Below are positions 20,564-32,116 of a DNA stretch of 64,000 nucleotides, piece by piece (position 1 is the first letter of the stretch; every line of letters begins with the position of its first letter). The notes under the pieces are model-generated. The model ran no database searches. It saw only the letters and a program-made list of their open reading frames with translations, and had not been told where the DNA came from. Source of the DNA: Gibbula magus (taxonomy: Eukaryota; Mollusca; Gastropoda; Trochida; Trochidae); NCBI GenBank assembly GCA_936450465.1, contig OW388298.1, positions 11,542,663 to 11,606,662 on the forward strand, read 5' to 3'. A program made the position numbers and the translations under genes.

Positions 20564-21050
20564 AGGTGCATCCATTGTGCTGTTTGGGGTCACATGTGCC
20601 AAACGTTATAAATGGTGTTACTCTTTCGTGAAGTACCGACTGTTACCGAAAACTACCATTTTGAGGATAGCCGACTTGTCTATTGACGATATGAAGGTAA
20701 AAGAAGTGATTTCTGATCGAAAACTGGACAATGCGTCGCGATTGACTCGCGCCAATCAGTCAAACGTAATTTTGGAATCTTATTTATAACAGACAAAATG
20801 TCAAATTTGAGTTGATAACATTTAATGGGTAATTTAACTTGTGCATGTAAATGGGACGTGCAGTTTCGGTTTCTGGACATGCACACTGATGTTACTCGAT
20901 TTTAATGGGAAACTAGTAATTATGATATATTTGGCGATTGAGGATGAATATGCAAGCTGACTGAATTTATTTGTACTGTAAACAGCACATATGGTGTGTT
21001 GGAACGTATTAAAGCCAAATAAAAGTTTATGAAACTCAATGGATGCACCT
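20564..21050 (+). mobile_element. TTAA-flanked MITE, copy 2 (487 bp)
   Basis: Termini AGGTGCATCCATTGTG and its complement; TTAA on the left (20560-20563) and TTAT on the right. It is the reverse-complement counterpart of 16416-16902 at exactly the same length, with scattered substitutions. Confidence 0.75.
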
Positions 21051-21557
21051 TTATCTATGAATGATTCATCTTACCACCAGGGAGAAGAAAGTCAGATAAC
21101 TCAACATCCTTGCTTTGACTGAAAACAAATTATCATCGTTAACATCAGAGCGTATACAATGACAAAACCATTGTTTTAACAATCTTTCAATTTGAAATTA
21201 TTATACATTTTATGTCAATGATTTCCCTTGAATTGAATATGAATAAACAAAATACGTTAAAATAATCAATCGAAATATGCTTTATTTAGCCTACTATTTA
21301 TTATTTAGAAAAGTAGATAGCAATTCTGAAGAAATGAGTTTCGGTTTAGTTGCGAACCCCGTTATCAAGCAAATCGTTTGAATTGAAGCCGAAACGTCGT
21401 AGGCCCTACTCTCGGAAGAGGTCTAAATCCTTCCCGTTTCCCTTTCATCAAACAAGTTCTAAATGCCTCTTGAAGAAGTAGCAGTGCCCCTATTAACATG
21501 TTGAACCAGAATGTTATACTGATGTTCACGTTCAAAATCAACTCAGTAAAGACTTAC

Positions 21558-21683
21558 GCTTTTCCACCATCGGACCATGTGATGTGTTGAGACGGTTCAG
21601 CTCTGTGTCTATTTCATCACGTGCAACGCGTACCCGCACAGGTTTCACGTGCCGATGTATGACAACGTATCCCACGTGACGTG
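21558..21683 (-). CDS. putative ZP gene exon D (upstream of ZP-N)
   Basis: The acceptor TTTCTCGAACTTTCAG and a strong donor GAAAAGC^GTAAGT bound 126 nt. One frame is open throughout (41 codons: RHVGYVVIHRHVKPVRVRVA, then DEIDTELNRLNT); the other two have stops. It starts and ends in phase 1, the phase exon A requires. No domain is recognised. It would precede the ZP module in the protein. Support rests on splice borders and phase alone, so it is less sure than exons A-G, and further exons could lie between it and exon A. Confidence 0.55.
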
Positions 21684-21958
21684 CTGAAAGTTCGAGAAAC
21701 ACCCATCAACGCCAAATAAGGAGCGCTGACTTCATAATATTGTATTTTCTACAGGTTGCTCCTTCATCGTCGACTCCTATTTACATATTGGAAACAAACA
21801 TTATTTCAAAAGCAAACCTGTGCACTGATTGTGCATTATGAAAGATGGCAAAGCAGTATCGATAATCCGGATATCTAATATTACTTATAAATACAGATAA
21901 ATAGTTGCGTTTGTACAATTTCCGTGATTCATTGTCATTCAACATCCGTAAATTTAGT

Positions 21959-21990
21959 TTAAAACCGACGGCGTTAGCCGGAGGTTTTAA
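21959..21990. repeat. hairpin TTAAAACC/GGTTTTAA
   Basis: Arms TTAAAACC and GGTTTTAA with an inner CGGC/GCCG pair and a GTTA loop. Flanking CATTGTCATTCAACATCC and CACTGTCATTCAACATAG form a direct repeat about 100 bp apart. Confidence 0.5.
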
Positions 21991-22723
21991 ACGCTGAAAT
22001 TTGCAGGTGAATCGCCCTTGCCAATTTGTGGTTGTTCACTGTCATTCAACATAGGCAAATCAACCAATCAGCATCAAGGATACAGCGAAGTCGTGTTACA
22101 ATATGACAATTAATATTTCGATCTTTTATGCCGTATTGCATACTTGTTTTTCCCTTTGGGTAATATGCACTTGTTCATATTTGAATATAAAGTGCGCACA
22201 TTTTTAGATTTCTACCTGCCTGCCTGTACATGTCTGTCTGTCTGTCTGTTTTGCTACCTGCAGCCTATCTAGTTCCTTATATATTCGATCACAACCAACA
22301 ATATTCGTAACATATATATCAACCACATTCGCAGTATGGTGTTGATAGTCAGTTTGCGTGGCAGTACATCAACAGAATCTGTAACAGAATAGAGACATTT
22401 TACTACCGCTTCAGAAGAAATGTGGCACTGGAAATGTGTTTCCAACAGCAACAGTGTTGGATTCTTACCTTTTCATGTCAGGGTTTTAATTTTTCACCAA
22501 ATTAAAGTTTGTATGTGTTCAGTACCATTTTATTATTACAAGCAGTATTATCTTTGGTAAACGATGTCGTCACCGACTGGCCGGTAAAGGCGACGCGTGC
22601 CAGTATTACAATGCCTTCATCCTTATGATTCTATCTTTCAAATACTTTCACTACCATACTAATCTATCTAGACTTGGGATTTTGCAGGGCATTTAGAAGT
22701 GGTATATACATAAGAACAGGAAG

Positions 22724-22830
22724 ATTTTCTGGATAACAACTTCTTTTATGTGAAAATCAGGTGGAAGGAGTGAGTATTTACTCCGTAACGTCGTGTATTT
22801 TCACATTAAAGAAGTTGTTATCAAGAAAAT
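22724..22830. mobile_element. 107-bp foldback element
   Basis: 34-bp arms (22724-22757 and 22797-22830, GATAACAACTTCTTT / AAAGAAGTTGTTATC) enclose a 39-bp loop. Probably a small MITE. Confidence 0.55.
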
Positions 22831-23988
22831 GTTCATGTTCCTATCTAGACTTGCTGAAAAAGGACCAAGACTGTAGCAAAGCCTTTTATCCTTACAAGTC
22901 GATCATGGGGCAGATCAGAGTACACGGTCGACGAGAACTAGCGAACCATGGGTGCACCACACTGTCATTGTAGCAAATTTACTTCATGTAGATCAGTTCT
23001 CCAATATATGTAATTTAAGGTTGTTTTGGAATCTTACAACATTGACTGAAGGGTCGACTGTTGAAAACGCCTACAATCTGTGTCTATCAGATTTGATTCT
23101 TGTCGATGTGGACTGTTCCTGTTGAAAAAGGCATTAGAACAATTATTGAGTAAAAGTAAATTGGATATATGATTAATTTCGAGACTGAAAGCAAGTCTAC
23201 AATCTGCAGTTCCGAGTCTTAACTGGGGGACGGAGGGGTCAGATGGAGAGGTGAGATATAGCTACTATCAATTGCCATTTATCGCGTCTTTCCTTGGTCC
23301 TAGCGTCGTTATTGAATCTGATTAGGTTTAGTTAATCATCATGTTTTACACTTACACAATAATATCTCATCAATCAAGTGCAAAATCTTTTTGGACATCC
23401 ATGGTATAAGAAAAACAATGGCGGGTACTTCCCTACGTAATTTAAGTCCGTGGTGCTGACTTTGCTATAAATAGACGGGCGTAGAGAACGGATACCAATG
23501 TTTTTTTCCCACGCTTGATCTTAGGATTAGAAGATTTACAGAATATAGCTCTGAGTACGAGCGAGGTGATTGCAATTGGAATGGAAACTCCTAGAGGTAT
23601 TCCTGTTTATTTATTAAGCTGTTAAAGGAACTGTAGCATATTTCCTACTGGAAAGAGATCTCATAAAATAGACAAGAACTATTATTAATTGCAGAACAAT
23701 CATCCTCTATCAAACGAATAGAATGGCTATGGTTCGGATGAGCAACGCGGGTCTAGTTCCCGTCCTTGAAATATTAAAAGGTGTAATGTGTATAAAGGCT
23801 GTGTGTAAACTATATATTATACTTATACATGGCGAATTAATTGGAAAATGCTCAAAAAGTGCCATTAAATCCAAATTAATTAAAATTGTCAACAGTGTAC
23901 ATAACCCGAAAACATATCATAATTTATTTATTATAGTTGCGATTGTAAAATGTCCGGGATTTATTTAAGAAATATATTTCATAATCTG

Positions 23989-24040
23989 TTTGTTCACTGG
24001 CTTATACCTTCTTTATGTGATACATAGGTAGGAATATATT

Positions 24041-24123
<83 letters not shown>

Positions 24124-24195
24124 GTTTGTTCACTGGCTTATACCTTCTTTATGTGATGCATAGGTAGGAATATATTAGGTGTATATATATATATA
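23989..24195. repeat. (TA)n microsatellite inside a direct duplication
   Basis: About 39 TA dinucleotides (24041-24118) are flanked by two copies of a ~60-bp segment containing GTTCACTGGCTTATACCTTC (about 23990-24050 and 24125-24190), the second ending in a shorter TA run. Confidence 0.85.
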
Positions 24196-24459
24196 CGTAG
24201 GTGTATATTTAGGGTCTGCCGCCTGTGCGTCGATCGTTTATTTAACAACAGTCCTGGCCCGCCTGACTGTGTAGAAAAAAGAGCCTTTACTACAGTCTAG
24301 ATCCTTATTCAGCAAGTCTAGATAAACTGAATGTGGAACTTAAAGTAATAGAAAAATATAATCATATCAACTAATCAATTGGATGAAGGTACCGAAATAA
24401 AAAAAAAGTGCAAATACCGGATATTCAAACAATAATACCCTGTAGACTATTTAAAATGT

Positions 24460-24895
24460 CCAATCCTTCATCTCACCCTCAAATCCCTCATTGCTTTCCT
24501 CAATTCCCTCATCGTTCCCTCAAATCCCTCATCGTTCCCTCAAATCCCCAATGGCTCTCTCAAAAAGCTGTCTTACCCTCAGATCTCTTTACGCTTCCCC
24601 AAATCGCTCAGCTTGCCCTCAAATCTCTTTACGCTCCCGAATTCTCTTATTACTCCCTCAAATCCCTCATCACACCCTCAAATACCCCTCATCTTGCCCT
24701 CAAATCCCTAATGGCTTTCTCAAATCGCTCATATTGCCCTCAAATCCCTCATCGCACCTTAAATCCCTCATCTCACCCTCAAATCCCTCATCGCACCCTC
24801 AAATCTCTCATCTCACCCTCAAATCCCTCATCGCACCTTAAATCCCTCATCGCACCTTAAATCCCTCATCTCACCCTCAAATCCCTCATCGCGTC
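24460..24895. repeat. ~18-bp minisatellite, left part
   Basis: Copies of a CCCTCAAATCCCTCATC-type unit with 16-20 bp spacing and point changes. The same unit resumes at 28831, beyond the LINE, so the two parts were once one array. Confidence 0.85.
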
Positions 24896-27800
24896 AGTGA
24901 CATCTCCGCATACATGTAGACTTACACATTAGCTCAGGAAACTAAATGCTTTCACTCTCAACTCTTTCGCAATACATAATATAGGCATTGTGTGTTATTT
25001 GATATTTATTTTTTCCGACGGATCTACTCTAATTTGACATGGTAGTGTCTTACCTTTTGTCTATTTTTTCCATGTTTTGTTACACATTCCTACTTATGAA
25101 TGTATCCCAATCAAGAAGAATTCATTGCTTTGTTTAGTGTTTATTGTATCATCATACTATGGAGTTAGTGTATGCCTAAACCGTCACGTCCCCGTCCATT
25201 CAGTCCCCCCTGTCTGTCTATCTGCTTGTCTGTGTGTGAATTTTGATGTCGGCTGATTTATGCCAATATAGACAGACAGTGGGTCAGTTTGCTGCAGCAA
25301 TTCATAACAAACATTCAGGTAAATTCTCCTTATATATATATGCTTTCAAATTTCAATGCTTATATAACTCAAGTGTTTTAATTTTAATTTCGTTGTTACT
25401 ATTGTTTTGTGGAGACATACACCCGAATCCAGGACCCACATTGCTAAAAGATTTAAAGATAGTTCATTTAAATGTGCGTAGCATTAAGGACAAATTGGAT
25501 ATCCTAAAAGTTGAATTTGGATCTTACGATGTAATATGTCTTACTGAAACGTGGCTAAACTCATCAACAATTAACATTGATATAAACATTCCTGGCTGCC
25601 ATCTACCGTTCCGAAAAGATAGACCGACTCGCGGCGGCGGTGTAGCAGTCTATGTGAAAAATACTCTATGTGCGTCATTGATGTCTGATTTAGATGTTGT
25701 CGGGCTTGAGGCAATTTGGATACAGATTAAATGTAAAACTAATAATTATCTGATTGGAACGTTTTATCGGGCGGACAAAAGTTCTGATTACTGGAACTTA
25801 ATCGATGAATCAATCGCTACTGCAGTTGACCTTGATATGCACACGATCATAACTGGTGACTTTAACATTGATATTCTTCACGGTAATAACTCAAAGATAG
25901 ATCATATACAAAACTATTATGGTCTTCAACAAATTATCACAGATGCTACGAGAATAACTCCAAACAGTCAAACGCTACTTGATTTGATATTCGTATCTCG
26001 TGTTGGTAATGTAAGAGATTCTGGGGTATTAGATCCTGTATGTAGTGACCATTGTCCGGTGTTTGTCAATCTGGCAGAAACTATGCAGAACAACAATACA
26101 TTTAAATGGAAAATTTACGATTACTCATCAGCAGATATTGATGGTCTGAATGAAAGTATAAAAGATGTCAACTTGGATATGTTTTTCTCTTTGGGAAACG
26201 TAAATGATATTACTGAAAACTTCACAAATTTAATACAAAATAACATAAACCAATATGTTCCTAATAAAACTGTAACAATTAGAACAAAGGACCCAGCATG
26301 GATGAATAACGAAATAAGGTCTCTCATAAGGAAACGTAATCGGGTACATAAAATTGCCAAAAATAAAAAATCGTTCAACAGATTGGAATAAGTTCAGAAT
26401 TCTTCGGAATAATGTAATATCGAGTGTTAGAAAAGCAAAACGTTCTTTCGATGTCAAAGTTGACGAAGTCATAAATAATACTCATGGAACCAAAATGTGG
26501 TGGCGATTAGTTAAGAACTATATGAACACTAATTCTGCTAAATCATCATTTCCATCGATGGTATCTGACAACAAAGTCTATGATGATCCGCAAGATATTA
26601 CCAACCTATTAAACACGTTTTTTACAGAACAATCGACAGTTGCCGAACCTAATGCCGATATACCTGAAATTATACCTTTTGAAATCGACGACCCGTTGTC
26701 ATCTCTCACTATAAATAGTGAAGATGTACGCGATATTCTTCTGAGCTTAGATACATCTAAAGCTACTGGACCTGATGGCACTGGAAATAAAATATCAAAA
26801 TTAACTTCAGCCTCTTTGACCCCATTGTTAACAAAGTTATTTAACCTCTCTCTCCGAAAACATATATTCCCTTATACATGGAAACTTGCTTCCGTAATTC
26901 CGATCCATAAGAAGGGTGACGAACACGACTGTTCAAACTATCGACCTGTGGCCTTGACAAGTTGTGTATCTAAGGTCTTTGAAAAATGTGTCTTTTAATA
27001 TGTCTTTAACTATTTAAGAGATAACAACATCTTGTCTAATTTACAATCAGGATTCACACCTGGCGATTCCACAGCAAACCAATTGACTTATCTTTATAAT
27101 TTCATTGCAAGTGTAGTAGACCAAGGAAAGGAAATTAGAGCTGTATTCTGTGATATAAGCAAAGCTTTTGACAGAGTTTGGCATAAAGGAATTATTCATA
27201 AACTACAGGCGTGTGGCATTCAAGGTGATCTCTTACAATGGTTCGGAAGTAACCTGGAAGGTAGATTACAGAAAGTTGTAATAAATGGCTATAATTCGGA
27301 TTTGAAAACTGTTGAAGCCGGTGTAACCCAGGGCTCTGTTTTAGGACCGTTACTTTTTATCATTTATATAAACGATATAGTAGATGGAATTAATAGCAAT
27401 ATTCGTCTTTTCGCCGACGATACATCAATTTATGTTATAATTGATGACCATGACCATTATAAATAATGATTTATCCAAAATTTCTGACTGGGCAAGAAAA
27501 TGGCAAGTTAGCTTTAATCCTAGTAAGACCGAAAGTAATACTTTTACCCGAAAGACACAAAATTATATCAAACCAACTCTGTTAATGGACGATCAGCCTG
27601 TTAAAGAAGTCGAATCTCACAAACACCTGGGCATTACACTCCAAAGCGATTGTTCTTGGAAAGTACATATTAGTGAAATGATAAAGAAAATCAGTCCAAT
27701 GATCAATTGTTTGAGGAGTCTGAAATACCGATTATCCCGAAAAACGCTGAACACCTTATATAAGTCATTTATACTACCACATTTCGACTACTGTTGTCAT

Positions 27801-28829
27801 ATATGGGATAATTGCACTCTTGAACAGACAACATTACTTGAAAATCTACATCTAGACGCATTAAGAACAATATGCGGTGCAGTCCGTGGCACAAGTCACA
27901 ATAAACTATATATGGAAACTAATTATAGTTCACTAAAAGATAGAAGATATCACTTCAAACTTGGTATATTCTATAAAATGTATCACGGTCTAACTCGCGA
28001 TTATCTAAACGGTCTAGTACCAGACAGTGTATTTCAACAGAGTAGCTACAATCTTAGAAACAGATCTTCAACCAGAACTATTAACTGTAGAACACAGAGA
28101 TATTCTCAATCATTCCTCCCAAGCTCTATTACTCTATAGAAAAACCTGCCGATTGAAATTAAAAATGCGAGCTCCTTTTGTCAATTTAAAAGTATGCTTA
28201 ATCCAGTTCAAATACCCAGTTTCCTTAACCTAAATTCCGGAAGTAGATTCTGTCAAATTATCCATTGTCGCCTCAAGCTTGGCTGTAGTGATCTGAACGC
28301 TCACAGATACAATCGACATGTACATATATCGGATATACAAAGTTGTTCATGTGGTCACTTCAATGAAGACGTAGTTCACTTCCTTTTTACTTGTTGGAAC
28401 TATCAACAACTAAGATCAAATATGTTCTTCTACACTCAGGGATATGACCTTAGGACTGTATTATACGGTAGTGGTTCCCTGAGTATCTCGACTAACAACC
28501 GTATTATCGATTCTTTACATCAGTTTATCAAGAAAAGTAAACGATTCCCTGAAATAAAATAATTCTGTCGCTGTTTTCCACTTCACAATATAAATCTAAA
28601 ATTTCAACTGCGCTGCAACCCATAAATCGTGACAAGGCATACCTATCATACTGTATATTTCAAACATCTTTGTGTTAATATATCATGTTAGTACACAACC
28701 ATATTGCATTTCACCAAATATGTTATATTATTCCAGCTATATGTATGTAATTTCAAAGAGAGGCGTTAATATAAGCCTCCTAGCTTGTTCGCCAATCTGT
28801 ATTTCTTCTGAAATAAAATACGTTTAAAC
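24896..28829 (+). mobile_element. CR1/Jockey-type non-LTR retrotransposon (near full length, decayed)
   Basis: It contains a ~350-bp 5' region, an endonuclease-reverse transcriptase ORF and a ~270-bp 3' UTR, with the minisatellite on both sides. Target duplication cannot be resolved in repeat sequence. Coding is broken by two frameshifts and two in-frame stops. APE-type endonuclease and the C-terminal Cys/His motif place it in the CR1/Jockey assemblage; the exact clade needs a tree. Confidence 0.8.
25246..28560 (+). pseudogene. LINE ORF2: APE endonuclease, reverse transcriptase, Cys/His motif (broken)
   Basis: From the ATG at 25246 a hydrophobic stretch (LILISLLLLF) is followed by GDIHPNPGP, a 2A-like sequence, then the endonuclease: LNVRSIKDK, LTETWLNS (catalytic Glu), TGDFNIDI and SDHCPV. 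RT follows, with HKKGDEHDCSNYRPVALTS, DISKAFDRVWHKG, GVTQGSVLGPLLF and LFADDTSIYV (catalytic Asp pair). The C-terminus has CSCGHFNEDVVHFLFTC. Lesions are a frameshift in the A-rich run at about 26360-26375, an ochre stop at 26996, a frameshift at about 27445-27465 and an amber stop at 28137 in a conserved SSITL-x-KNLP segment. The copy is inactive. Confidence 0.85.
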
Positions 28830-28830
28830 C

Positions 28831-29597
28831 AAATCCCTCATCTTACCCCCAAATCTCTCATCATACCCTAAAATCCCTCATCTTACCCTCACATCCCTCA
28901 TCTCACCCTCAAATCCCTCATCTCACCCTCAAATCTCTCATCTCACCCTCAAATCCCTCATCTTACCCCCAAATCTCTCATCATACCCTCAAATCCCTCA
29001 TCTTACCCTCACATCCCTCATCTCACCCTCAAATATCTCATCTTACCCTCACATCCCTCATCTTACCCTCAAATCCCTCATCTCACCCTCAAATCCCTTA
29101 TCGCACCCTCAAATCTCTCATCATACCCTCACATCCCTCATCTCACCCTCAAATCCCTCATCTTACCCTCACATCCCTCATCTTACCCTCACATCCCTCA
29201 TCTCACTTTCAAATCCCTAATCTCACCCTCTCATCCCTCATCTCACCCTCCAATTTCTCATCTTACTCTCAAATCCCTCATCTTACCCTCACATCCCTCA
29301 TCTCACCCTCAAATCCCTCATCATAGCCTAAAACCCCTCATCTTACCCTCAAATATCTCATCTTATCCTTCCATCCCCCATCTGACCCTAAAATCTCTCA
29401 TCTTACCCTCAAATCTCTCATCTCACCCTCAAATCACCTCAAATCCCTTATCTCAACCTGAAATCCCTCATCTCACCTCAAGTCCCTCATCTTACCCTCA
29501 AATCTCTCATCTCACCCTCAAATCTCTCATCTCACCCTCAAATCCCTCATCGCACCCTCAAATCCCTTATCTCACCCTCGAATCTCTCATCTTACCC
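28831..29597. repeat. ~18-bp minisatellite, right part
   Basis: Continuation of the 24460-24895 array: CCCTCAAATCCCTCATC with TTACCC/TCACCC and CCCTCA/CTCTCA variants, about 40 copies, breaking down near 29590. Confidence 0.85.
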
Positions 29598-29736
29598 ACC
29601 TCTGCAACTACACTCAACCGCAAAATACAAGATAATTCAATCCACGAGTGACAAACACGACTGAAGCAGAGATACATCATGTCTCCAGAGGCTAACTAGA
29701 CCGAAATCTGAAATTTCAAAACATTTTCTGTTCATA

Positions 29737-30195
29737 AACTACCGGGCAAAAGAAAGGACTCACCTCAGTTGATTTTATCATATGTATGATTTTCAATTGC
29801 AAATATCTCAAGTTTTCGATGTCATAATCCAAAACTGATAAGTACAGATGTTTAGTTAGCAGTCAAAGAATACTTCTACATGTTTTTAAAAAAAAATTTT
29901 AAAAATGAAACTTTGTTTTTAAATTATTTTTGATGATACACATTTGTTCACCGACATATAAGACATATCCTATGTGAAAATAAATACATGTGCCTGATTC
30001 TGCACACATTTACAACAATTTAAACAGGGTAGGGGTCATGTTGGTGTAAATTTAATTCTTAACCCTGTCTTCATTTCAAAAAGATATTTGAACTAAAAAT
30101 TAACCACAGTCACCAACAAAGTCATCCAAACTACTGCAGATAAGTATTATTGTATCGTGTAAACTTAGGTGAGTCCTTTCTTTTGTCCGGTAGTT
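29737..30195. mobile_element. mariner/Tc1-like MITE, copy 2
   Basis: Inverted termini AACTACCGGGCAAAAGAAAG and its complement, flanked by TA (29735-29736, 30196-30197). 459 bp, non-coding, same family as 12152-12616 with the CGGGCAAAAGAAAG core and similar internal order. Confidence 0.8.
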
Positions 30196-30197
30196 TA

Positions 30198-31345
30198 TTT
30201 GCGAAATACAAACAAGTTTATGAATCATCGTTTTCGAATAGCCGAGATAGGAGAGTTAAAAGGGCATTATGACATCTTACAGTAAGGCGCGTTAACAGAT
30301 TTAAGTCGAAGAAGGTTATTTATGTCGCGAACATCTTTCATTAATTATTTTCCTACATTTTATGAACTTCATCAGGCCTTAAATGCACGATGGCGTGTGG
30401 CATGGCATCTTTTTCCGATACTCTCTAGAACCACTGACTACAGAGAGCTGGAATTACATGTACAGACTCCTTGGCCAATGGAGATTCTTAATTGTAAATT
30501 AGGTAACCCTGTGACCCCAAATGACAGTCACAGGGGTCATGATCTAAAAGCCTATTTTCATCTTCTCTAGTATGAAAGGCTCTCGAAGGCTGAAATGTTT
30601 GCAGACTCCTTGGCCAAATGGGATTCTAAATTGTACATTTGGTAACCCTGTGATCCCGACTGTGGGTCACAGGGGTCATGAAACATATATTTCGTTCTTC
30701 TAAATACTGTATTACTTGAGATTGCTTAGTTCCTCAAACTTAGATAATAAATCATTGAAGTCCTGATTGGCTACAGAGCCCATGGCTATATTTTTAAGTT
30801 AAACGCCAAACATTATGGTCCAAGACCATTATGTAAAAGCGATTTCAACATCCAAAGTTTACTTAAAGAGACATAAAGATAAAAGTATTATATATATATA
30901 GTCTCTCAAAACGTCTCTCTCACGTTTTTTAAATGTATTTCATGTGTTTTTATTATATGTATAATTTTGTAAGGTGGGACTTTATAAACATTTATCTTTC
31001 TATCATTTTTCTAACCAAGTCAGTTTATTAGCCTATGCTGGAAAGTGCTGGACCCGGGTCCATTCGCATTGACCTCTTAAGGAATTAAGTGATCGGATCT
31101 CAACTATGTTATCACTTAGGGATGGCCCTAAATTGTCGAAACTCTCTTAGTGCTAAGATAGCCGTAACCTCCATATAACTTTGGCTTACGGCGACCTTAG
31201 CGTCAAGACATCTTCGAAAATCTAGGTCCTGGTCATTATGTACTTCTTAACTACCCTTGAAGACTTTTCACCCACATTTATATTTTACGTTAATTTGCAC
31301 CAATGGATGTTGAATACATGATATATAAACGTTTGATATGTTGCA
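30198..31345. other. non-coding stretch with one short duplication
   Basis: Apart from the duplication at 30463-30690 no gene or RNA is recognised. TTTGATATGTTGCAG at about 31332-31346 could be a splice acceptor for the leader of the P450 mRNA. Confidence 0.5.
30463..30690. repeat. tandem duplication containing a GTAACCCTGTGA palindrome
   Basis: CAGACTCCTTGGCCAA... with GTAACCCTGTGACCCC and GTCACAGGGGTCATGA occurs at 30463 and again at 30602 (139 bp apart). Each copy can fold, CCTGTGACCCC against GTCACAGG. Confidence 0.65.
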
Positions 31346-31649
31346 GAAGGTCAAGTTGAAGAGAGAGCAACCACTCCCACAAGAAACGGAAAACGACCTC
31401 TGACAGAAAGACACATACATGTACCTTTCACAAGACGACCAAGATAGTTGGCAAAAGGACCAACATTAGTTTATGAGACATCAACATCTACATTGCAGAC
31501 TGTCAACACATCATACAAGAAGAGTAGATTCATAATCAACAAGACAGGTCCCTTCGAATCTTCCATAACAATATCCACTAGAAGACTCAACCTCTTACCG
31601 GGAGGGACCAGAACAATTAAAAGAAAATCAAACCATACGAACACCAAAT

Positions 31650-31976
31650 AACGAGAAGACCAAACCAACTAACGAGAAGAACCAAACCAACTAACGAGAA
31701 GACCAAACCAACTAACGAGAAGACCAACCCAAGTAACGAGAAGACAAAACCAACTAAAGAGAAGACCAAACCAACTAACGAGAAGATCAAACCAAATAAC
31801 GAGAAGACCAAACCAACTAACGAGAAGACCAAACCAAATAACGAGAAGACCAAACCAACTAACGAGAAGACAAAACTAACTAACGAGAAAACCAACCCTA
31901 CTAACGAGAAGACCAAACCATTGAACCAACTAACGAGAAGACCAAACCAACTAACGAGACGTCCAAACTAACGAGA
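31650..31976. repeat. 21-bp minisatellite upstream of the P450
   Basis: About fifteen copies of ACCAAACCAACTAACGAGAAG with few changes. It ends about 140 bp before the P450 start codon and may be in its 5' untranslated region or promoter. A frame through it repeats KPTNEKT but is interrupted outside. Confidence 0.85.
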
Positions 31977-32116
31977 AGACTAAGCTCTTTAACAGGAAGC
32001 TAGGACATTTCAGAAGAAGACTGAAGCTTCAAAGCCAGGAGTTCCCAAACGAAGACACTTACCTTAAATGAAACAGCAACAGACTATTCTCAAATCGTGT
32101 GGATATTCAATTTACA

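Larger units (their letters stand above)
17112..21557 (-). other. intron between ZP exons D and A
   Basis: It contains a 5'-truncated LINE (17425-18095), two foldback MITEs (18929-19402), two snail-type repeat heads (19498-19755) and MITE copy 2 (20564-21050). A 43-nt segment at 18718-18760 has AG/GT borders but its phases do not fit between D and A. Confidence 0.65.
9264..21683 (-). other. ZP-domain protein gene, six exons assembled (partial)
   Basis: This is the gene model. Six minus-strand segments with AG/GT borders join with matching phases (D end 1/A start 1, A 0/B 0, B 2/F 2, F 1/G 1, G 2/E 2) to give 287 codons without a stop. The product has the Cys-rich two-part plan of a zona pellucida module. 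Exons A and B carry a ZP-N-like half with four Cys. Exons F, G and E carry a ZP-C-like half ending in an FRxF...FEC...LC...C signature. ZP modules polymerise secreted or membrane proteins into extracellular filaments such as egg coats and cuticle matrices. Egg-coat ZP proteins are numerous in marine snails, so that role is possible but not shown. The signal peptide, cleavage site and membrane anchor are not in the exons found, and the 3' exons probably lie before position 1. Confidence 0.85.
21684..24455. other. non-coding stretch, small hairpins only
   Basis: No gene recognised. It contains a hairpin (21959-21990), a GTCT run (about 22232-22252), a foldback (22724-22830) and a TATAAATA motif at about 23465 on the plus strand with no gene behind it that I can identify. 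Upstream exons of the ZP gene may be here but none could be supported. Confidence 0.5.

Noticed and set aside
22269..22451. Possible further upstream ZP exon behind the acceptor TCTCTATTCTGTTACAG
   Set aside because: No good donor follows, and the encoded segment has no recognisable features.
22850..22975. Splice-like borders on both strands around 22880-22940
   Set aside because: Minus-strand phase does not fit exon D, and the plus-strand segment has no partner exon or domain.
23464..23472. TATAAATA as a promoter on the plus strand
   Set aside because: No gene could be identified downstream within a kilobase, so it is only mentioned as a motif.
31617..31916. Minus-strand frame of GLVFSLVGLVFSLF repeats as a membrane protein
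   Set aside because: It is the antisense of the 21-bp minisatellite and has no flanking coding sequence.
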